Below, piece after piece: positions 25,106 through 33,878 of a stretch of DNA of 64,000 nt. Position 1 is the first letter of the stretch. Every line of letters begins with the position of its first letter. Position numbers and translations under genes: made by a program. The notes beneath the pieces are model-generated. The model was not told the DNA's origin. It saw nothing but the letters and a program-made list of their open reading frames with translations, and did not search any database. Origin of the DNA: Saccharospirillum sp043196875 (lineage in GTDB: Bacteria; Pseudomonadota; Gammaproteobacteria; Pseudomonadales; Natronospirillaceae); NCBI RefSeq assembly GCF_043196875.1, contig NZ_JBEBMX010000003.1, positions 1 to 64,000 of the forward strand, written 5' to 3'.

Positions 25106-27535
25106 ATGAGTATGGAGCGTTCCGACTCCCCAAACGGCGACCCCATCGTACTGCCGCTGCTGCCGCTGCGGGATGTGGTTGTCTATCCGCACATGGTGAT
25201 CCCGCTTTTTGTCGGGCGGGAAAAATCCATAGCGGCCCTGCAAGCAGCCATGGACGATGGCAAAAAAATCTTATTGGTTGCCCAGCGTAATGCGTCTGAT
25301 GACGACCCGAATAAAAGCGATCTTTATGAAGTAGGGACGCTGGCCACAGTATTGCAGTTGCTGCGCTTGCCCGATGGTACCGTGAAAGTGCTGGTGGAAG
25401 GAGTTGATCGCGTTGCTATCGATGAATTGATCGATGGTGAAGATTATCTGCGTGGTCACGCGTCCATGATGGACGGCGCTGTCCTGAGCGAACGTGAAAG
25501 CGAATCCTTGATTCGGATTTTAATGTCGCAGTTCGACAAGTACGTTCAGCTCAGTAAAAAAGTACCGTCGGAAGTTATTACCTCGCTCAACAGCATTGAA
25601 GAGCCCGGACGTTTAGCCGACACCATTGCTGCACACCTGTCGTTGAAAATCGATGAAAAACAACAGGTGCTGGAACTGGCCGGAGATCGTGAGCGGATTG
25701 AACATCTGCTGTCTGTATTGGAGACAGAAATCGATCTGCTCCAGGTGGAAAAGCGCATCCGCGGTCGTGTTAAAAAGCAGATGGAAAAATCCCAGCGCGA
25801 GTACTATCTGAATGAGCAAATGAAGGCCATTCAGAAAGAGCTGGGTGATCTGGATGAGGCTAACCCGAACGAAGTCGAAGAGCTGGAAAACCGCATTGAT
25901 AATGCGGGCATGCCTAAAGATGCCAAAGAAAAAGCCAAGGCGGAATTGAGTAAGCTGAAGATGATGTCGCCGATGTCGGCCGAAGCTTCAGTGGTGCGTA
26001 ATTATTTGGACTGGATGGTTAATGTTCCCTGGTCCAAGCGTTCGCGCGTCCGTCACGACTTGAATCGAGCCAAGGAAGTACTGGAAGAAGATCACTACGG
26101 CCTTGAAGAAGTCAAAGAGCGTATTCTTGAATACTTGGCGGTACAACAGCGGGTCAAAAAAGTTAAAGGGCCAGTGTTGTGTCTGGTTGGGCCTCCGGGT
26201 GTTGGTAAAACGTCACTGGGTCAATCCATTGCTCGTGCGACAAATCGTAAGTTTGTTCGTATGGCTTTGGGCGGTGTTCGTGATGAGTCTGAGATGCGTG
26301 GCCATCGCCGGACTTACATTGGTTCCATGCCTGGTAAAATTATCCAGAAGCTGAGCAAGGTTGCGGTGCGCAATCCCCTGTTTTTGCTGGATGAAATCGA
26401 CAAGATGGGTATGGACCATCGCGGTGATCCAGCCTCTGCCTTGTTGGAAATTCTCGATCCGGAGCAGAACCATACTTTTAACGATCATTATCTGGAGGTT
26501 GATTACGACCTGTCGGATACGATGTTCGTTTGTACTGCCAATTCGATGAACATTCCTGGTCCGTTGCTCGACCGTATGGAAGTGATTCGTTTGCCGGGTT
26601 ACACCGAAGACGAAAAGATCAACATTGCCGAACGTTATTTGCTGCCTAAGCAATTAAAAGCCAATGGCTTGAAAGAAAACGAGTTGGTGTTGCCAACCGA
26701 GACGATTCGCGACCTGATCCGTTACTATTCCCGCGAGGCCGGTGTCCGTAGTCTTGAACGAGAGATCGCCAAGATCTGTCGCAAGGTGGTCAAGAATAAC
26801 GTTATGGATAAGGCTGCTGAATCGACCACCATCGGTCCCGACGAGTTGGAAGACTACTCCGGTGTTCGCAAGTTCAAGTTTGGCCTGGCCGATAAGGATA
26901 ACCAGATTGGTATGGTTACCGGTCTGGCCTGGACGTCGGTGGGCGGTGAGCTGCTGAACCTTGAAGCGACAGCTGTGCCAGGTAAGGGACGTACTGTTCA
27001 AACCGGGTCTTTAGGCGATGTGATGAAAGAATCCATCCAGGCTGCTTTGACCGTGGTAAGATCTCGCGCTCAGAGTCTGGGTATCATGCCAACCTTTAGC
27101 GAGAACCGGGATTTACATATCCATGTTCCTGAAGGCGCCACTCCTAAAGATGGCCCTTCAGCGGGTATTGGTATGGCGACCGCTTTGGTATCGGTATTGA
27201 CTCGAATTCCTGTGCGTGCCGATGTGGCCATGACCGGTGAAATCACGCTCCGGGGTCAGGTGTTACCCATTGGCGGCTTGAAAGAGAAACTGTTGGCGGC
27301 GCGCCGTGGTGGGATCAAGACGGTTATAATCCCCCAGGAAAATGTGCGTGATTTAAAGGAAATTCCCGACAATATTAAGAACGATCTCGACATTCGGCCG
27401 GTTGAATGGATTGATGAAGTGTTGAATGTGGCGTTGGAGCGCAGTCCGACTGCCTTGACTGATGAGGAAGTCGAAGCCGAAATGGCTAAGGCTCGCTCTG
27501 AGAGGCAGGCCACATCTAGCCTCAGCACCCATTAG
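25106..27535 (+). CDS. lon: Lon ATP-dependent protease
   Basis: Protein of 809 aa that degrades misfolded and regulatory proteins, SulA being a classic substrate in E. coli. The N-terminal LON domain (about 10-205) is followed by a coiled coil, Walker A GPPGVGKT at 362-369, Walker B PLFLLDEIDKMG near 424, and a protease domain with the Ser685 (KDGPSAG) and Lys728 (GGLKEK) dyad. The presence of both lon and sulA in one window is worth noting for SOS recovery. Confidence 0.97.
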   Translation: MSMERSDSPNGDPIVLPLLPLRDVVVYPHMVIPLFVGREKSIAALQAAMDDGKKILLVAQRNASDDDPNKSDLYEVGTLATVLQLLRLPDGTVKVLVEGVDRVAIDELIDGEDYLRGHASMMDGAVLSERESESLIRILMSQFDKYVQLSKKVPSEVITSLNSIEEPGRLADTIAAHLSLKIDEKQQVLELAGDRERIEHLLSVLETEIDLLQVEKRIRGRVKKQMEKSQREYYLNEQMKAIQKELGDLDEANPNEVEELENRIDNAGMPKDAKEKAKAELSKLKMMSPMSAEASVVRNYLDWMVNVPWSKRSRVRHDLNRAKEVLEEDHYGLEEVKERILEYLAVQQRVKKVKGPVLCLVGPPGVGKTSLGQSIARATNRKFVRMALGGVRDESEMRGHRRTYIGSMPGKIIQKLSKVAVRNPLFLLDEIDKMGMDHRGDPASALLEILDPEQNHTFNDHYLEVDYDLSDTMFVCTANSMNIPGPLLDRMEVIRLPGYTEDEKINIAERYLLPKQLKANGLKENELVLPTETIRDLIRYYSREAGVRSLEREIAKICRKVVKNNVMDKAAESTTIGPDELEDYSGVRKFKFGLADKDNQIGMVTGLAWTSVGGELLNLEATAVPGKGRTVQTGSLGDVMKESIQAALTVVRSRAQSLGIMPTFSENRDLHIHVPEGATPKDGPSAGIGMATALVSVLTRIPVRADVAMTGEITLRGQVLPIGGLKEKLLAARRGGIKTVIIPQENVRDLKEIPDNIKNDLDIRPVEWIDEVLNVALERSPTALTDEEVEAEMAKARSERQATSSLSTH

Positions 27536-27541
27536 AACTGC

Positions 27542-27571
27542 TTGACAGTCGAAAAATGAGGCTGGTATAAA
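27542..27571 (+). promoter_or_regulatory. Sigma70 promoter of hupB
   Basis: TTGACA (27542-27547) and TATAAA (27566-27571) are separated by 18 bp, directly after the lon stop codon. The transcript would start near 27578 and carry a leader of about 145 nt. Confidence 0.8.
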
Positions 27572-27723
27572 GTGTTTTCGACTCGTCTCGAAGCACAGGC
27601 TGAATAATAAACAAAACAGGTGCGGAAACCTCATTATCCGGGACCGCGGTCGTCTATTGTACTCTGGCCATTTACCAAGGACGTGAGATCCGCATCTCAC
27701 AACGAAGTTAAAAGGGGAAAAGT

Positions 27724-27996
27724 GTGAATAAGTCTGAATTGATTGATGCTGTAGCAGCAGCAGCTGACATTCCTAAAGCGGCAGCTGGTCGGGCATTGGA
27801 TGCTATGATCGACTCCGTTACCGACACTCTGAAGAAGGGTGACCAAGTGGTTCTGGTTGGTTTTGGTACTTTTGGTGTTAAAGAGCGCGCTGCGCGCACT
27901 GGCCGTAACCCGCAAACGGGTCAGCCGATTGAAATCAAAGCGGCCAAGGTTCCGAATTTCAAAGCCGGCAAGGCACTGAAAGACGCCGTCAACTGA
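27724..27996 (+). CDS. hupB: DNA-binding protein HU-beta
   Basis: Protein of 90 aa. It is a histone-like dimeric DNA-bending protein. The sequence MNKSELIDAVAAAADIPKAAAGRALDAMID, then the signature 'GFGTFGVKERAARTGRNPQTGQPIEI' with the DNA-intercalating arm proline, is typical. The start codon is GTG preceded by AAAAGGGGAAAA. It lies in the usual lon-hupB-ppiD order. Confidence 0.97.
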   Translation: MNKSELIDAVAAAADIPKAAAGRALDAMIDSVTDTLKKGDQVVLVGFGTFGVKERAARTGRNPQTGQPIEIKAAKVPNFKAGKALKDAVN

Positions 27997-28046
27997 TTGA
28001 AGTGATTCGGGGCCAAAGTTCTGGTCCCGGTTCAGTATCACCAACA

Positions 28047-28075
28047 GCGTATCAGGCCTGATGCGCTTTTTTTTT
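28047..28075 (+). terminator. Terminator after hupB
   Basis: GCGTATCAG and CTGATGCGC form a stem with one G-T pair, followed by nine consecutive T. The transcript of this abundant protein would be ended before ppiD. Confidence 0.9.
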
Positions 28076-28112
28076 ATCTGCACAATCTCCTGAACAAGGG
28101 GTAGGACGCTCA

Positions 28113-29972
28113 ATGCTCCAGTCTTTTAGAAACGCAGCCCGGGGACCCGTTGGCAAAACCATCGTCGCTCTCATCGTGGTTGCCTTTGTGTTTTTCGGCG
28201 CCGAATCGATTGTCGGCATTACCAATAATGCGGATCCGGTGGAAGTGAATGGACAAGGAATCAGTGCCAATCAGGTGCAGCGCCAGATTCGACTGCGCCA
28301 GGAACAACTGATACAGCAGTTGGGTGAAAATGCGACGCCCGAAATATTAAATGCTGGTTTCGTTCGTCAGTCCGTCGTTAACGACATTATCAATCAAGAA
28401 TTACAACGGCAGGCGGCGGATGAACTTGGATTCCGTGTTTCCAGCGAACAAGTCAGTCGCGATATTTTGTCAGTGCCGTCATTTCAGATAAATGGTCAGT
28501 TTGACGAGACCACTTATCGCCGGTTAATTGCGCAGAATGGTTTTACACCGAACACCTTCCGCGAACAGCAAACTACGCAACTGCGTATGACCCAGATGCA
28601 AGCGGGATTGGTGTCATCGGCGTTCGCTCTCGACAGCGAAGTCAATCGTCTGGCCCAGTTGCAAAATCAACAACGTCTGGTCGCGGTTAAGAGTTTCAGC
28701 GCCCAGGATTACACCGCTGATGTCAGCGTTAGCGAAGGTGACATTCAGTCATATTACGACGCTAACAGCGACGAATTCCTCAGTCCTGAGCGCGTTAAAG
28801 TTCGTTATGTGCGTTTGAGTCAAGCTGCGTTTGAAGATGATGTCGTGGTTACTGATGCCGACCTGCAAGACGCTTATGACAGTTATGTAACGGCCCAGGA
28901 AAATGATACCCGCCGTGAGATCGGTCATATTCTCTTTGCTGGCGGTGATGACAATCTGGCCGATGCTGAAGCGGCACTGGCGCGCCTGGATCAGGGCGAA
29001 TCGTTTGAATCTTTGGCGGCTGAACTGTCTGATGATCCTATCAGCGCTCAGGATGGTGGCTATTTGGGCGAGTTGGCGGAAGGCGTTTATGAAGAGGCCT
29101 TCTATCAGGCTGCACAGAACCTGACTGAGGTCGGACAGGTCTCGGCACCCGTCGAGACTGACTTTGGTGTTCACTTGATTCAATTGGCGGACTACAGCGC
29201 CGCTGAAGTTGAACCTCTGGACCAGGTCCGTGATGAACTAACCCAACAGATTCGTCAGCGCAAAGCAGCGGATGAGTTTGTGTTGGTCGAGAACCAGTTG
29301 GCCGATGAGGCCTTCCAGGCCGATGATATTGCTGCGGTAGCGGACGTTTTCGATGTTGACGTTCAGACCAGCGATTGGATCAACCGTAGCTCCCAGAGTG
29401 GCATTGCCGCTGAAGCTCGCTTTAGATCCGCTGCGTTTACGCCACTGGTGATTGATGATGGTCGCATCAGCGATGTCGTTCGGTTGAGTAACGGCGATCT
29501 GGCCGTTATGCAGCGTGAAGACTACGCAGCTGAGCAGGTTCAGCCTTTGGCTGAGGTCTCTGAGCAGATTGAATCCATTTTGATTAACGAAAAAGCTCAG
29601 CAAAGGGCAGAAGAAGTTGCTGCTGCCGAGTTGGCTGATCTGCGTTCTGAAGGTGCTCTGGGTGATGACTGGCCACAACCTCAATTGGTGGGTCGCGAAA
29701 ACACCGATCTGCCGAGTGGCGCTGCTGCCTTTAGCTTCACACTGCCTAAGCCTGAAGCAGGTGACTTGACGGCGCAGATGCGTGAAACTCAGAACCGCAT
29801 TGATGTAATTGCTGTCCTGGGTGTCGAAGAGCCACAGGTCGACATGAATCAGCAAGCGCAATTGGAAGGTGAACTGGCCAGCGAAAATGGTCAGTTGGAC
29901 TACCAAAGCTTCTTCAACGGTTTACGTGTTAGCGCCGATGTGGAACTTCGTGGTATCGCCAGCCAGCGCTGA
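28113..29972 (+). CDS. ppiD: Periplasmic folding chaperone PpiD
   Basis: Protein of 619 aa anchored in the inner membrane. One N-terminal transmembrane helix (GKTIVALIVVAFVFFGAESIVG, about 11-32) precedes a SurA-like N-domain and a parvulin domain at about 265-360 (REIGHILFAGGDDN, FESLAAELSDDPISAQDGGYLGEL). In this family the parvulin domain is usually inactive and the protein works with the Sec translocon. The C-terminal part is acidic and helical. Confidence 0.95.
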   Translation: MLQSFRNAARGPVGKTIVALIVVAFVFFGAESIVGITNNADPVEVNGQGISANQVQRQIRLRQEQLIQQLGENATPEILNAGFVRQSVVNDIINQELQRQAADELGFRVSSEQVSRDILSVPSFQINGQFDETTYRRLIAQNGFTPNTFREQQTTQLRMTQMQAGLVSSAFALDSEVNRLAQLQNQQRLVAVKSFSAQDYTADVSVSEGDIQSYYDANSDEFLSPERVKVRYVRLSQAAFEDDVVVTDADLQDAYDSYVTAQENDTRREIGHILFAGGDDNLADAEAALARLDQGESFESLAAELSDDPISAQDGGYLGELAEGVYEEAFYQAAQNLTEVGQVSAPVETDFGVHLIQLADYSAAEVEPLDQVRDELTQQIRQRKAADEFVLVENQLADEAFQADDIAAVADVFDVDVQTSDWINRSSQSGIAAEARFRSAAFTPLVIDDGRISDVVRLSNGDLAVMQREDYAAEQVQPLAEVSEQIESILINEKAQQRAEEVAAAELADLRSEGALGDDWPQPQLVGRENTDLPSGAAAFSFTLPKPEAGDLTAQMRETQNRIDVIAVLGVEEPQVDMNQQAQLEGELASENGQLDYQSFFNGLRVSADVELRGIASQR

Positions 29973-29989
29973 TCGATAAAGTTGCAATG

Positions 29990-30014
29990 AAAAGCCGCGT
30001 CAGCGGCTTTTTTT
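29990..30014 (+). terminator. Terminator after ppiD
   Basis: AAAAGCCGC, loop GTCA, GCGGCTTTT with a T7 tract. Confidence 0.93.
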
Positions 30015-30059
30015 ATGGGTTCTGATAAACTGCGGGCAGTTCAACAGGAGGTCGCTTAG

Positions 30060-30302
30060 ATGGCCCAACAGACCGACCGGTTACAACAGTTGCTCAGTGA
30101 AAATGCCTTGGATGAAGAGGCATTTGCTTATTGTCTGGGCATCGAGCCTGACCAGGCAGCCGCCATCTGTAATGGCCGCAGAAAACTGACCGCAACCTTG
30201 GCGCGCCAGATTGAGCAGACATTCAGCAAACCCGCCTATTGGTTGGAGACGGATGCTGCCGAGCAAGGCCCCAGTTATGACCTCTTCGGTGCCGATTCAT
30301 GA
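30060..30302 (+). CDS. Small XRE-type helix-turn-helix protein
   Basis: Protein of 80 aa. The pattern 'LDEEAFAYCLGIEPDQAAAICNGRRKLTATLARQIEQTFSKPAYWLE' follows an XRE/HigA-like helix-turn-helix, including the terminal 'F.KPAYWLE' seen in many short regulators. There is no toxin-like neighbour. AGGAGG lies upstream. Its stop overlaps the kdsC start (ATGA), so the two are translationally coupled. A link to Kdo synthesis is possible but not shown. Confidence 0.75.
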   Translation: MAQQTDRLQQLLSENALDEEAFAYCLGIEPDQAAAICNGRRKLTATLARQIEQTFSKPAYWLETDAAEQGPSYDLFGADS

Positions 30303-30847
30303 CGACGGCCGCTCAGCAGAAACTGGCTGATATACGCCTGGTGGCCTTTGATGTCGACGGTGTGCTGACCGATGGCCGGCTGTATTACGGTGCTGAGGGC
30401 GAGGTGCTGAAGGTGTTCCACGTTCGCGACGGCGTCGGTATGAAGCTGCTGGCGGACCACAATGTCGCTGTGGCGGTTATTTCAGCCAAAGACAGCCCCA
30501 TGCTTACCCGTCGAATGAGTGATCTGGGCGTTCAACACTATTTCCCCGGTACATCCGACAAGCAACAGTGTGTGCTGGAGCTGTGCCAAAGGCTGGCCAT
30601 TCCTGAACAGCAGGCGGCTTTCGTCGGGGACGATATGGTGGATTTGAAGGCGATGGCAGTGTGCGGTCTGGGGATAGCGCCGGCTGATGCTTATCCGGTG
30701 GTGCGCGACCAGGCCGATATGGTACTCACTAGCCGAGGAGGCGAAGGGGTGGCCCGAGAGGTCGCCGATCTGATCCTGACCGCTCAGGATCAATACCAAC
30801 AAGCATACTCTGTTGCCGCCACCCCGGTATTCGAGCGCAAGCGTTAG
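30299..30847 (+). CDS. kdsC: Kdo-8-phosphate phosphatase (HAD family)
   Basis: Protein of 182 aa. It removes phosphate from 3-deoxy-D-manno-octulosonate 8-phosphate, the step after KdsA. The HAD motifs are DVDGVLTDG with Asp18 and Asp20, 'VISAKDSPM' near 63 and 'FVGDDMVDLKAM' near 115. The short cap-less form is typical of the tetrameric KdsC subclass. The gene ends against kdsA, the preceding enzyme of the same pathway, which is read in the opposite direction. Confidence 0.92.
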   Translation: MTTAAQQKLADIRLVAFDVDGVLTDGRLYYGAEGEVLKVFHVRDGVGMKLLADHNVAVAVISAKDSPMLTRRMSDLGVQHYFPGTSDKQQCVLELCQRLAIPEQQAAFVGDDMVDLKAMAVCGLGIAPADAYPVVRDQADMVLTSRGGEGVAREVADLILTAQDQYQQAYSVAATPVFERKR

Positions 30848-31689
30848 CCGGTTACCAACTCAGGGAAGCTCTTAACAACTTCATCAATGGCCTTCATTTG
30901 CTCCAGGAACGGTTTCAGCTTGTTCAGTGGTAAGGCGCTGGGGCCGTCGCACTTGGCGTTATCCGGATCGGGATGCGTTTCCAGGAACAGACCCGCAATG
31001 CGCTGTGCCATGCCGGCGCGGGCCAGGTCGGTTACCTGAGCGCGTCGGCCATCGGCTGAATCGAGGCGGCCGCCGGGTTTTTGCAAGGCATGAGTAACGT
31101 CGAAAATGACCGGGAAGCCGGTTTGTTTCATGATGCCGAAGCCGAGCATATCGACGACCAGGTTGTTGTACCCAAAGCTGGTACCGCGTTCGCACAGAAT
31201 CAGCTTGTCATTACCCGCTTCCTGGAATTTGTTCAAAATATGAGCCATTTCATGAGGCGCCAGGAACTGGGCTTTTTTGATATTGATGACCGCGCCGGTT
31301 TTAGCCATGGCAGCCACTAAATCCGTTTGCCGAGACAAAAACGCCGGTAGTTGGATGACATCGGCAACCTCAGCAGCCGGAGCCGCTTGGAAGGGTTCAT
31401 GAACATCGGTGATTACCGGCACCTTGAACGTCTGCTTGATCTCCTCCAGAATCTTCAGCCCTTCATCCAGACCCGGACCGCGATAGCTGCCAATGGAGCT
31501 GCGGTTGGCCTTATCGAAACTGGCCTTGAAGACATAAGGAATGCCCAGTTGGCCGGTGGCTTCAACAAAGCGCTCAGCCACGGTCATGGCAAGATCCCGA
31601 CTTTCCAGGACGTTCATGCCACCGAAGAGGGTAAAGGGTTGGTCGTTACCGACCTGGATGTTCTGTATTGAAACCTGACGTTGTTGCAT
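30844..31689 (-). CDS. kdsA: Kdo-8-phosphate synthase
   Basis: Protein of 281 aa. It condenses arabinose 5-phosphate with PEP to form Kdo-8-phosphate. The TIM-barrel motifs are FTLFGGMNVLESRDLAM (about 18), VFKASFDKANRSS (about 53), 'VPVITDVHEPFQ' (about 90), 'LPAFLSRQTDL' (about 115) and 'LCERGTSFGYNNLVVDM' (about 167). The usual eno/pyrG neighbours are not here. Its stop is staggered with that of kdsC at TTAG. Confidence 0.95.
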   Translation of the reverse strand: MQQRQVSIQNIQVGNDQPFTLFGGMNVLESRDLAMTVAERFVEATGQLGIPYVFKASFDKANRSSIGSYRGPGLDEGLKILEEIKQTFKVPVITDVHEPFQAAPAAEVADVIQLPAFLSRQTDLVAAMAKTGAVINIKKAQFLAPHEMAHILNKFQEAGNDKLILCERGTSFGYNNLVVDMLGFGIMKQTGFPVIFDVTHALQKPGGRLDSADGRRAQVTDLARAGMAQRIAGLFLETHPDPDNAKCDGPSALPLNKLKPFLEQMKAIDEVVKSFPELVTG

Positions 31690-31752
31690 GATGGCCTTCC
31701 TTCAAATTAGGGGGCGATTGTAGCCGTCTACCCCGAGAAGCTAAACCAGCCG

Positions 31753-33867
31753 ATGCTATCTGACGAACTCAAAGAATCCATCCAAACGGCCTACAGCCGG
31801 TATCTGGCCGCGCGTGAATTGAAGCCGCGCAGCGGGCAGAAACAGATGTTGGCGCAGATCGCCCGCACTCTGGCATCGGTTGAAACCTCTGCGGACGGTC
31901 TGCGTCAGGGGCGCGCGCCGATCGCGGTAATAGAAGCGGGCACCGGAACCGGCAAAACCATCGGCTATGCGCTCAGCGCTATTCCCATGGCCCAGCATCA
32001 TAATAAAAAGCTGATCATAGCGACGGCCACCGTTGCCTTGCAGGAACAGGTGGTGCAGAAAGACATCCCGGACCTGCTCGAACACAGCGGTTTGAGCTTT
32101 AACGCCGTTCTCGCTAAAGGTCGGGGGCGCTATCTCTGTCTGCAGCGTCTGGAGCAGTCGATTCAGTTGCAAGAAGGTGCGGTTACAGCGCTGGCATTGT
32201 TTGAAGAAGCCATGACTGCCGACGAAGCCGTACTCAGTCTCTACAATGAGATGCTCGATAAATTCGGGCGCGGCGACTGGAATGGCGATCGCGATCAGTG
32301 GCCGGATCGATTGGATGATGAACAATGGCGTGGCGTGACTTCAACGCACCGCGAGTGTTTGAACCGGCGTTGCCCGCACTTCCAGAACTGTCCGTTTTTT
32401 GAAGCACGCAAAGAACTGGATGAAGCCGATGTCATCATCGCCAATCACGATCTGGTGATGGCCGACCTGGCTTTGGGCGGCGGCGCTATTCTGCCGGCGC
32501 CCGCGGAAAGCATCTATGTCTTCGATGAAGGCCATCATTTACCTGATAAAGGCTTATCCCACTTCGCCAGCCAGTTGCCGGTCAAAAATACGCTTAACCA
32601 GTTCGAGAACTGGCGCAAGCAGTTACCCAAGCTGCGTTTGGAACTCGCTTACGGCGATACCGAAGAGCGCTTGCTGGACGCCTTGAACACAGCCTTGGGC
32701 GATGCGCATTCGGCGTTAACTGATGCCTGGGGCGCAATGAGCCCGATTCGTAGCCGGCTGGACGGCCATCAAGCGACTCTCGCGGTACAGGACGCCGATT
32801 GGCTGGCTCAGACCCAGTCGATTCTGGCACCGCTTGAGCAGCCCTTTACGCTGCTGCAATCAAGCTTGCTGCAACTGGATGAGCAGGTGCGTAAGCGACT
32901 GTCGGCGACCAATGATCTGGATGAGAAAAGCCGTTTGGAGCAGAGCTTGCCAGTGGTCGGGCGTTGGCTGAGTCGGGCCGAGCCGGCGCGCGACCTGGTG
33001 CTGGCCTGGCGCCAACAAGATGCGGCAGAAGCACCACCGATGGCGCGCTGGTTCGAAAATATCGATCGCCCGGAATATGACGACCTGGTGTTAAACGCCA
33101 GTCCGGTGTCGGCGCAGTCGATCCTGCGTCAGCATATCTGGAATCGCTGCTTTGCCAGTGTGGTGACCTCGGCCACCCTGACCATCGCCGGTGATTTTCA
33201 GCGTTATGCCATTCAGGCCGGCTTGCCGGACGGCACCGATTATTTGCGCTTGGGCAGTCCTTTTGATTATCGCTCACGGGTGCTGGCTCGGGTTCCGGCT
33301 TTGGCCTGCGATGGCGGCTTACGCGATCCTCACACCCAGGCCATGATCGAAGCCATTCCGGCCTACCTGCCGACGGAAACCGGCAACCTGGTGTTGTTCT
33401 CCTCACGCAAGCAAATGCAGGAGGTGTATCGCGGTTTACCGGAGGGCTGGCAGGAGCGGGTGACGCTGCAGGATGATCTGCCCAAAAATGCCTTGATTCA
33501 GCATCATCGCCAACGCTTGGAAGACGGCTTGGGTTCGACACTCTTTGGCTTGGCCAGTTTGGCCGAAGGGGTGGATCTGCCCGGTAACTATTTGACCCAT
33601 CTGATGATCGCCAAGCTGCCGTTCGCCACACCGGACGATCCCATCTTGTCGACGCTGTCGCTGTGGTTAGAGCAGCGCGGTTCCAATCCGTTTCAGCAGG
33701 TCAGTTTGCCGACAGCGATCATTCGTCTGGTACAGGCTTGTGGTCGCTTAATTCGCAATGAGAACGACAGCGGCACGCTCTGGTTTATGGATCGTCGTCT
33801 GATCGATAAACGCTACGGCGCTCTGGTGCGTCAATCGCTGCCGGATTACAACTGGCAGGTCGACTGA
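31753..33867 (+). CDS. dinG: ATP-dependent DNA helicase DinG
   Basis: Protein of 704 aa, an XPD-like 5'-3' superfamily 2 helicase that unwinds D-loops, R-loops and DNA-RNA hybrids. Walker A EAGTGTGKT is at 61-69. The Fe-S cluster ligands are Cys129, Cys202, Cys207 and Cys213. The DEAH-type box is FDEGHHLPDKG near 257, and the C-terminal helicase motif VRLVQACGRLIRNENDSG is near 660. In E. coli it is LexA-regulated; the 63 bases upstream here contain no CTGT-N8-ACAG box. Confidence 0.94.
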   Translation: MLSDELKESIQTAYSRYLAARELKPRSGQKQMLAQIARTLASVETSADGLRQGRAPIAVIEAGTGTGKTIGYALSAIPMAQHHNKKLIIATATVALQEQVVQKDIPDLLEHSGLSFNAVLAKGRGRYLCLQRLEQSIQLQEGAVTALALFEEAMTADEAVLSLYNEMLDKFGRGDWNGDRDQWPDRLDDEQWRGVTSTHRECLNRRCPHFQNCPFFEARKELDEADVIIANHDLVMADLALGGGAILPAPAESIYVFDEGHHLPDKGLSHFASQLPVKNTLNQFENWRKQLPKLRLELAYGDTEERLLDALNTALGDAHSALTDAWGAMSPIRSRLDGHQATLAVQDADWLAQTQSILAPLEQPFTLLQSSLLQLDEQVRKRLSATNDLDEKSRLEQSLPVVGRWLSRAEPARDLVLAWRQQDAAEAPPMARWFENIDRPEYDDLVLNASPVSAQSILRQHIWNRCFASVVTSATLTIAGDFQRYAIQAGLPDGTDYLRLGSPFDYRSRVLARVPALACDGGLRDPHTQAMIEAIPAYLPTETGNLVLFSSRKQMQEVYRGLPEGWQERVTLQDDLPKNALIQHHRQRLEDGLGSTLFGLASLAEGVDLPGNYLTHLMIAKLPFATPDDPILSTLSLWLEQRGSNPFQQVSLPTAIIRLVQACGRLIRNENDSGTLWFMDRRLIDKRYGALVRQSLPDYNWQVD

Positions 33868-33878
33868 TCAGTCGACCT
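33857..33878. repeat. 22-bp perfect palindrome spanning two stop codons
   Basis: The two genes converge with no gap: dinG ends in TGA at 33865-33867 and the agmatine-deiminase-like gene ends at 33868-33870. Positions 33857-33867 are exactly complementary to 33868-33878. Both proteins therefore end in Val-Asp encoded by GTCGAC. As RNA it can fold into a 9-bp stem with a GATC loop; no T-tract follows on either side. Confidence 0.85.

Noticed and set aside
31690..31752. LexA box upstream of dinG
   Set aside because: dinG is SOS-controlled in E. coli, so I looked for it; no CTGT-N8-ACAG sequence occurs in this gap.
32846..33631. 261-codon open frame antisense to dinG
   Set aside because: Proline- and arginine-rich shadow translation with no start signal.
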